In this document: piece after piece, positions 6,127 to 10,862 of the stretch
Layout of the letters: every line of letters begins with the position of its first letter
Numbering within the stretch: position 1 is the stretch's first letter
Notes under the pieces: generated by a model
What the model saw: the letters and a program-made list of their open reading frames with translations, nothing else
What the model was told of the DNA's origin: nothing
Database searches by the model: none
Program-made: the position numbers and the translations under genes
NCBI GenBank assembly: GCA_016794075.1
Contig: JAEUKU010000316.1
Location: forward strand, 1-10,862
Direction: 5' to 3'
From: Rhodospirillaceae bacterium
Lineage (GTDB): Bacteria > Pseudomonadota > Alphaproteobacteria > Dongiales > Dongiaceae
DNA: 10,862 nucleotides

Positions 6127-6909
6127 ATGAAACGGGCGAAGAAACAGGAGCGCCAGGACCGCATCCTGGCGGAGCTCAGGCTGTCGGCGGCCATCCGCAT
6201 TCCCGAACTTGCGGAGAGCTTCCGGGTCTCGACCGAGACCATCCGCCGCGACCTCGAGGAGATGGCGGAGGACGGGCTGATCCTGCGCACCTATGGCGGT
6301 GCCGTGGTCTCGCAGCTCGGCGTCGAGCCGGGCTGGATGGAGCGCGACAATTTGATGGTGGCGGAGCGCGAGCGGATCGGCGCGCTGGCCGCGCAGTTCG
6401 TGCGCCCGCGCGAAATCGTCATGATCGACGCCGGCTCCACCACGTTGCATCTCGCGCGCCGGCTGGCGGTGGCCGACCGGGAGGTGACCGTCGTCACCAA
6501 TTGCTATGCCGTCGCCATGGCGCTGGGCACCAACCCCCGCATTGCGATCCATGTCTGCCCCGGCCGGCACGATCCGCAGGAGGGCGGCGTCACCGGCACC
6601 GAGACGGTGGAATTCATCAACCGCTTCCATGTCGACCGCGCTTTCATCGGCGCCAGCGGCCTCACCCTCGAAGGCGCGCATGAAGCCAATGCCGCCGCCG
6701 CGGCGGTGAAACGCGCCATGTTGCGCCGCGCCGAGACGCCGATGCTGCTGCTTGACCACGGCAAGTTCGACCGCAAGAGCTTCGAGGTCGTCTGCCCGCT
6801 GAAGGACCTGCGCCATCTGGTTTGCGACCGGGTGCCGAACGGCGACCTCGGCACGGCGCTGGCGCGCGCGAAGGTCCAGGTGCATCTGGCGAGCGCAGTG
6901 ACGCTATAG
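6127..6909 (+). CDS. DeoR/GlpR-family transcriptional regulator (260 aa)
   Basis: A cytoplasmic repressor with a full-length family architecture. The N-terminal winged helix-turn-helix spans about residues 8-60: IPELAESFRVSTETIRRDLEEMAEDGLILRTYGGAV, with the TIRRDL recognition helix (38-43) and the YGGA turn (56-59) typical of the family. The C-terminal sensor domain has DAGSTTLHLARRL, VTNCYAVA, FIGASGLTLEGA and LLLDHGKFDRKSF, the sites that bind phosphorylated sugar effectors in this family. It is the last gene of the operon, five bases after the phosphatase, and has no strong Shine-Dalgarno of its own. It most likely represses its own operon and the divergent binding-protein gene through the TGTTG...CAACA repeats, and is released by a sugar phosphate; target and effector are inferred. 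Confidence 0.93.
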   Translation: MKRAKKQERQDRILAELRLSAAIRIPELAESFRVSTETIRRDLEEMAEDGLILRTYGGAVVSQLGVEPGWMERDNLMVAERERIGALAAQFVRPREIVMIDAGSTTLHLARRLAVADREVTVVTNCYAVAMALGTNPRIAIHVCPGRHDPQEGGVTGTETVEFINRFHVDRAFIGASGLTLEGAHEANAAAAAVKRAMLRRAETPMLLLDHGKFDRKSFEVVCPLKDLRHLVCDRVPNGDLGTALARAKVQVHLASAVTL

Positions 6910-6936
6910 CTTGCTTTCTCCCGCCATTCCGCCCCC

Positions 6937-6962
6937 CATCGTCAAGCCCGGCGGTGACGATG
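6937..6962. terminator. Hairpin between convergent genes, possible bidirectional terminator
   Basis: CATCGTCA (6937-6944) and TGACGATG (6955-6962) pair perfectly over 8 bp around a 10-nt GC-rich loop, in the 69-bp gap between the DeoR stop and the permease stop. Position supports a terminator for both transcripts, but neither side has a T-run. The minus-strand text GTCACCGCCGGGCTTGAC resembles the GC-rich intergenic palindromes scattered in many alphaproteobacterial genomes, so it may be a repeat copy. Confidence 0.45.
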
Positions 6963-6978
6963 AAGCACACAGCGCAGC

Positions 6979-7809
6979 CTACTGCCCCCGATAGCCGAAT
7001 TTCACCAGCCCTGTCTTCATCAGCCCGTACATCGCCGCGAAGATGGCGAAGACGAAGGCGTTGACCAGGGCAGCCAGCGCGAATAGCTCGGGGCCCAGGC
7101 CGAAGCGCAGCGAGCCCCAGGCGACCGAGGGCAGGGTGGGGATGGCGCCGAGGTTGTAGAAGGTGATCTCCAGGTTGTTGAAGGCGAGGATGAAGGCGAT
7201 CAGGAAGGCGCCGAACAGGCTGGGCCAGATGGTCGGGAGGGTAATCTCGGCAAAGCAGCGCAACGGTCCGGCGCCGAACACCATCGCCGCGTCGTCCATG
7301 CTCCAGTTGTAGCGCACCAGCTGCGCCAGGATGATGAGGAAGCCGAAGGCAGTGCCCTGCACCGCATTCGCCGCCATGGCGGAGACGAGATTGCCCGGCA
7401 GGCCGAGCACCCGGGCGTTGAAGGCGAGGATGGAGATGCCGATCAGGAGATCGGCGACGAAGAGGGGGGCGATGAACAGGAACATCACCAACCCGCGCCG
7501 GCGCGAGCGGTAGCGTAGCACGGCGATGGCGCCGCCGGCCGCCAAGAAGGTCGAGATGACCGCGCTGCCGAAAGCGAGTTTCAGGCTGTTCGACAGCGCC
7601 TCGCCATAGAGCGAGGAAGCAAACAGATCCTCATAGGCGGTCAGCGTGAAATCGAGCGGGAAGGGCCACACCACGTCGGTGGCGAAGGACGTATAGACGA
7701 CGTAGAGGATCGGCGCATAGAGGAAGACGTAGAGCAGCACCAGCCCGGCGGCCAGGATGATCGCGGTTGGCGCGACGCGGCGCCCGAAGCCGAAGGATCC
7801 GGCGCTCAT
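6979..7809 (-). CDS. ABC transporter permease, PotC-type (276 aa)
   Basis: An inner-membrane permease subunit of a binding-protein-dependent importer, paired with the permease at 7806-8693. About six membrane segments can be seen, starting with IILAAGLVLLYVFLYAPILYVV-like residues 18-39 after a short cytoplasmic tail. The EAA loop that docks on the ATPase is present at about 172-195: DDAAMVFGAGPLRCFAEITLP. The ATG at 7809 overlaps the preceding TGA as ATGA, so translation is coupled to the upstream permease. The frame stays open far upstream (to 8532), but that part is antisense-free overlap with the other permease in a different frame and is not coding. It is the last gene of the transporter operon and converges on the DeoR gene. 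Confidence 0.93.
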   Translation of the reverse strand: MSAGSFGFGRRVAPTAIILAAGLVLLYVFLYAPILYVVYTSFATDVVWPFPLDFTLTAYEDLFASSLYGEALSNSLKLAFGSAVISTFLAAGGAIAVLRYRSRRRGLVMFLFIAPLFVADLLIGISILAFNARVLGLPGNLVSAMAANAVQGTAFGFLIILAQLVRYNWSMDDAAMVFGAGPLRCFAEITLPTIWPSLFGAFLIAFILAFNNLEITFYNLGAIPTLPSVAWGSLRFGLGPELFALAALVNAFVFAIFAAMYGLMKTGLVKFGYRGQ

Positions 7810-8693
7810 TGCTGCACCGCCCCGGTGAAGCCGCTGCGCTTCAGCTTGATGGTCGGCCAGATCGCCAGGATGACGGCGAAGGAGGCGAGGAACAGGAACA
7901 CGCCCATCGCCGAGCCCAAGGCCCAGGTGCCGGTCTCGCCGAATTGCTGCGACAGGCTCATGCCGAAGGAGGTCGCGTCCGGGCCGCCGAGGAAGCGCGG
8001 CGTCACCACATTGGCGAGGCAAGGGATGAAGACCAGCACGATGCCGATGGCGGTGCCGATCCAGTTCAAGGGCCAGGTGATCTCGATAAAGGCACGCCAC
8101 GGCTTGGCGCCGTTGATCTTGGCCACTTCCAGTAGCTCGAAATTGAAATTGACCAGCGACAGGTAGATCGCCGTCACCATGAAGGAGATGAAGAGATAGA
8201 CGAGGCCGAGGCCGGAGGCGAGCTGGGTGTACATCAGCGCCTCGATCGGTGGCAGGCCGAGTTCCACCAGGGTCATGTTGACGAGGCCGATCGGCCCCAG
8301 CAGCCCTTGCAGCGCGGTGATGCGCAGGATGGCGCCGGTGAAGAAGGGGGCCGCCAGCAGCAGCACCAGCAGCAGCCGGTAGCGCCCGCCCCAGCGGGCG
8401 ATAAAATAGGCGACCGGCCAGCCGCAGACGAGGCAAATGGCGGTCACGATCGCCGCCGTCACCAGAGAGCGCAGGAAAAAGGTGCGGTAGGCGGCCTCGC
8501 CAAGCAGAGTGCGGTAGTTGTCCAGGTTCCAATCGGCGTAGAGCTCGTAGCTCTCGGTGCGCCAGAAGCTGAATACGACGATGGAGAGCAGCGGCAGCAG
8601 CAGGCTGATGACGATGAAGGCAGCACCCGGCCCGGCGAGGCCGAGAAAGCGCAGCTCGGGATGCAGCCTCTTGCCGCTACGCAGCCCGCTCAT
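7806..8693 (-). CDS. ABC transporter permease, PotB-type (295 aa)
   Basis: First permease of the heterodimeric membrane channel. After a basic tail (1-14) come about six hydrophobic segments, the first at about 18-43. The EAA loop is at about 188-209, LEVAKINGAKPWRAFIEITWPL, with the conserved Gly and the I-x-x-P ending. Length and topology match PotB/PotH-type permeases of polyamine importers, though related families carry other solutes. ATG 8693 lies 6 bp after the stop of the ATPase gene and its own stop overlaps the next permease by four bases. Confidence 0.93.
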   Translation of the reverse strand: MSGLRSGKRLHPELRFLGLAGPGAAFIVISLLLPLLSIVVFSFWRTESYELYADWNLDNYRTLLGEAAYRTFFLRSLVTAAIVTAICLVCGWPVAYFIARWGGRYRLLLVLLLAAPFFTGAILRITALQGLLGPIGLVNMTLVELGLPPIEALMYTQLASGLGLVYLFISFMVTAIYLSLVNFNFELLEVAKINGAKPWRAFIEITWPLNWIGTAIGIVLVFIPCLANVVTPRFLGGPDATSFGMSLSQQFGETGTWALGSAMGVFLFLASFAVILAIWPTIKLKRSGFTGAVQQ

Positions 8694-8699
8694 GGCGGC

Positions 8700-9845
8700 T
8701 CAGGCGCCTTCCGCCGCGAAACAGGCGCCGCTGCCCGCCGGCCAGCGCACGATGACCGGGTCGCTCGGCTTCAGCGTGATGGTGCGCGGCGTGTCGCTCA
8801 CCACCAGGTCGGTGCCCTGGGGCAAGGTGATGATGTAGTTGGCGGTCTGGCCCTTGAAGATGATGTCGCGCAAGGTGCCCGAGACCTGGTTGATGTCGTT
8901 GGCGACGTGTCCGTTGAGTCCGCCCCCGTTCAGCCCGGCCGCCGTCACCTCCAGATCCTCGTGCTTGATGAAATAGCGCACGCGGTCGCCGGACTTGGCA
9001 TCGGCCGGGCGCGGCACCAGCAATTGCCCGCCCGCCCAGTTCATGCGCGCCAGCCCGCCGTCGATTTCGGACAGCTGCCCGTCCAGCCGGTTGGCGTGGC
9101 CGACGAAGGCGGCGACGAAGGCACTGGCCGGGTTGGTGTAGATCTCCGTCTTGGCGCCGATCTGCTCGAAGCGCCCGTTGCGCATGACCGCGATACGGTC
9201 GCTCATGGTCAGCGCCTCCTCCTGGTTGTGGGTGACGTAGACGAAGGGGATCTTCAGCTCCTTCTGGTAGCGGCGGATCTCGACCTCCATCTCGGAGCGC
9301 AGCTCACGGTCGAGATTGGCGAGCGGCTCGTCGAGCAGCAGCAAAGCGGGCCGCGAGATCAGGCCGCGCGCCAGCGCCACGCGCTGCTGCTGGCCGCCGG
9401 AGAGCTCGTTGGGATAGCGCGCCTCGAGGCCCTGCAGATGCAGCAATTCGAGGATCCAGCCCAGCTGCTTCTGCTGCTGCGCCCTGTCCATCTTCTGCAT
9501 GCGCAGCGGGAAGACGATGTTCTCCGCCACCGTCTTGTGCGGGAAGAGCAAAAAGTTCTGGAACACCATGCCGACGCCGCGGCGATAAGGCGGCAGATCT
9601 GTCACCACCTCGCCGGCGATGCGCACCTGGCCCTCGTCCGGCTGCTCCAGCCCGGCGATCAGCCGCAGCATGGTGGTCTTGCCGGAGCCCGAGGGGCCGA
9701 GCAGGGCGAAGAACTCGTCCTGCTCGATGGCGAGGCTGATGCGATCGACCGCGATCACCGGGCCGAAACGCCGCGTCACTGAATCGAGTTCAAGCGCGGC
9801 GTTCGGCACGGCAATCCCCGTAACAGACCTTGTGGGAGGAAGCAT
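8700..9845 (-). CDS. ABC transporter ATP-binding protein, PotA-type (381 aa)
   Basis: Cytoplasmic ATPase that drives the two permeases. All motor motifs are intact: Walker A GPSGSGKT (50-57), Q-loop QNFLLFPH (Q96), signature LSGGQQQR (148-155), Walker B LLLLDEP (D172, E173) and H-loop VTHNQEEA (H206). From about residue 240 the protein continues into a TOBE-type regulatory domain typical of the polyamine/Fe3+/sulfate importers. The start is uncertain: ATG 9845 is given, while GTG 9809 (12 codons inside) has GGGGA at a good distance and leaves a short leader before LELDSVTRRFG; a TTG at 9869 seems unlikely. A 10-bp palindrome ATCACGTGAT (9844-9853) covers the ATG. The gene follows the binding-protein gene by about 50 bp and precedes the permeases by 6 bp. 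Confidence 0.94.
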   Translation of the reverse strand: MLPPTRSVTGIAVPNAALELDSVTRRFGPVIAVDRISLAIEQDEFFALLGPSGSGKTTMLRLIAGLEQPDEGQVRIAGEVVTDLPPYRRGVGMVFQNFLLFPHKTVAENIVFPLRMQKMDRAQQQKQLGWILELLHLQGLEARYPNELSGGQQQRVALARGLISRPALLLLDEPLANLDRELRSEMEVEIRRYQKELKIPFVYVTHNQEEALTMSDRIAVMRNGRFEQIGAKTEIYTNPASAFVAAFVGHANRLDGQLSEIDGGLARMNWAGGQLLVPRPADAKSGDRVRYFIKHEDLEVTAAGLNGGGLNGHVANDINQVSGTLRDIIFKGQTANYIITLPQGTDLVVSDTPRTITLKPSDPVIVRWPAGSGACFAAEGA

Positions 9846-9896
9846 CACGTGATCGGTCACGGGAAGCAAGCATGTCGGTATCGGCCCGGGTTGGAC

Positions 9897-10862
9897 TCAG
9901 GCGGCCTCGACGTCCGACCAGATCCGCTCCCACTTCTCGGGCGAGGAGGGCTGGTCGAACATGTGCAGCTGGCTGGCGTCGGCGCTCTTTTCCTGGAAAT
10001 AAAGCTCGATCTCTTCCGGCTTCAGCAGCGCGCGCACGTCGACGGTGCCGCCATAGCCGGTGGAGCGCACGACCTCGGCGAAGTTCTCCTTGGTCAGGTA
10101 CTGGTTGATCCACTTGTGCGCCAGCTCGACGCGCTCGGAATCGGCGCCGGAGCTGATCATCCAGGTATCGACCCAGCCAAGGCCGCCTTCCTTCGGCTTC
10201 AGCACGTGCTGCACGTCGAAATCGAGCTTGCCTTCCTTGCGCAGCACGGTCAGGTGGCGATAGGTCTCGGCGAATTCCGGCGCCGCCCAGATCGCCCCGC
10301 CGCGCATCAGCCGGTCGAGCGCGTCGTAATCCTGGTAGCGCGTCATCAGCAGCTTCTTCTGTGCGATGAGCAGCTTCTTGGTTTCCTCCAGCTCGGCATC
10401 GGTGAGGTTGTAGGGATTGAACGGATTGCCGTCCGGCCGCGCGCCGCCGATGGTACCGAGATTGCTGGCGGCGAGGATGCCCATGAGGGCGATGTTCTCC
10501 TCGAAGCGCGAATTGGTGGACAGCTTGCCGGCATATTTGTCGTTGAGCAGCAAGCCGATCGAGCCGATATCCTCCGCCGCCACCTTGCTGGCGTTGACGG
10601 TGATGCCGTAGCCGCCCCAGCAATTGGGCGCCGCTACGTTGGTGGCGCCGTCCTCGGTCGCCAGCAATTTGAAGCTCGAGGGCAGGAATTCCGGGAACAC
10701 GTTGGCCATGTTCGGGATCCGGCCGTAATCGACGCCCTGGGTCAGGCCCTGCTTGAAATAGAGCCGCGGCCAGAAGCCGTCGGCCTGCACGATGTCGAAA
10801 TCCTTGGTGCCGCCGACCTTCATCTTGTTGAAGGCCTCGGAATTGCCGTCGAAGAAGGTGGG
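9897..10862 (-). CDS. ABC transporter periplasmic solute-binding protein, PotD-type, N-terminus outside window
   Basis: The 321 visible residues are the C-terminal part of an extracellular binding protein of the spermidine/putrescine group; signal peptide and start lie beyond the window. Recognisable parts are FDIVQADGFWPRLYFKQGL, then PNCWGGYGITVNASKV (the hinge-near segment that in PotD reads as a tyrosine/tryptophan-rich stretch before GIGVN), ALDRLMRGGAIWAAPEFAE, and EGGLGWVDTWMISSGA, where the W-x-D pattern corresponds to the Trp and Asp that contact the polyamine in PotD. An amine-containing ligand is therefore plausible, but related proteins with these residues bind other compounds. 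It heads the operon binding protein - ATPase - permease - permease; its promoter is not in the window. Confidence 0.92.
   Translation of the reverse strand, partial: PTFFDGNSEAFNKMKVGGTKDFDIVQADGFWPRLYFKQGLTQGVDYGRIPNMANVFPEFLPSSFKLLATEDGATNVAAPNCWGGYGITVNASKVAAEDIGSIGLLLNDKYAGKLSTNSRFEENIALMGILAASNLGTIGGARPDGNPFNPYNLTDAELEETKKLLIAQKKLLMTRYQDYDALDRLMRGGAIWAAPEFAETYRHLTVLRKEGKLDFDVQHVLKPKEGGLGWVDTWMISSGADSERVELAHKWINQYLTKENFAEVVRSTGYGGTVDVRALLKPEEIELYFQEKSADASQLHMFDQPSSPEKWERIWSDVEAA

Noticed and set aside
6979..8532. Possible 517-residue fused permease
   Set aside because: The upstream part is an out-of-frame reading of the first permease gene, whose own frame has membrane segments and an EAA loop. 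The ATGA overlap at 7806-7809 marks the true start.
8307..9782. Plus-strand open frame of 491 codons
   Set aside because: It is antisense to the ATPase and permease genes, which have complete family motifs. The product is low-complexity (Gln, Ala, Asp, Arg rich).
1..10862. CRISPR array, insertion sequence or toxin-antitoxin pair
   Set aside because: No regularly spaced repeats, transposase-like frames, terminal inverted repeats or small paired genes were found.

Overview
The window is GC-rich chromosomal DNA that looks alphaproteobacterial. The evidence is a DUF2336 protein (a family found mainly in alphaproteobacteria), strongly GC-biased codon use with long antisense shadow ORFs, and binding-protein-dependent ABC transporter genes of the type common in soil and plant-associated Rhodospirillales and Hyphomicrobiales. 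I cannot fix the genus. I see no insertion sequence, phage gene, CRISPR array or rRNA.

Layout. Positions 1-2800 (minus strand) hold a class A penicillin-binding protein, cut off by the window start, preceded by a DUF2336 gene. Positions 2801-3129 are gene-free and unusually AT-rich in part; they carry the upstream region of the DUF2336 gene, a strong hairpin and a promoter for the tRNA-Leu(CAA) gene at 3130-3216. A perfect 10-bp hairpin follows and can end transcription from both sides.

Positions 3297-10862 form an uptake and metabolism locus. A periplasmic solute-binding protein gene (minus) diverges from a three-gene plus-strand operon: an unrecognised TIM-barrel enzyme with a phosphate-binding signature, a HAD-IIB phosphatase and a DeoR-family repressor. 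The 180-200 bp between them holds two perfect inverted repeats with the same TGTTG...CAACA half-sites. They overlap plausible divergent promoters and are good candidates for the operators of the DeoR protein. Converging on this operon from the right is a polyamine-type ABC transporter on the minus strand, in the order binding protein (N-terminus outside the window), ATPase, permease, permease.

Working model (inference): one or both binding proteins deliver a solute to the single permease/ATPase set. The TIM-barrel enzyme and the phosphatase act on a phosphorylated sugar-like intermediate, and the DeoR protein senses such an intermediate and controls the divergent promoters. The substrate is not evident. 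The TIM-barrel enzyme and its pairing with a HAD-IIB phosphatase are the least explained part of the window.
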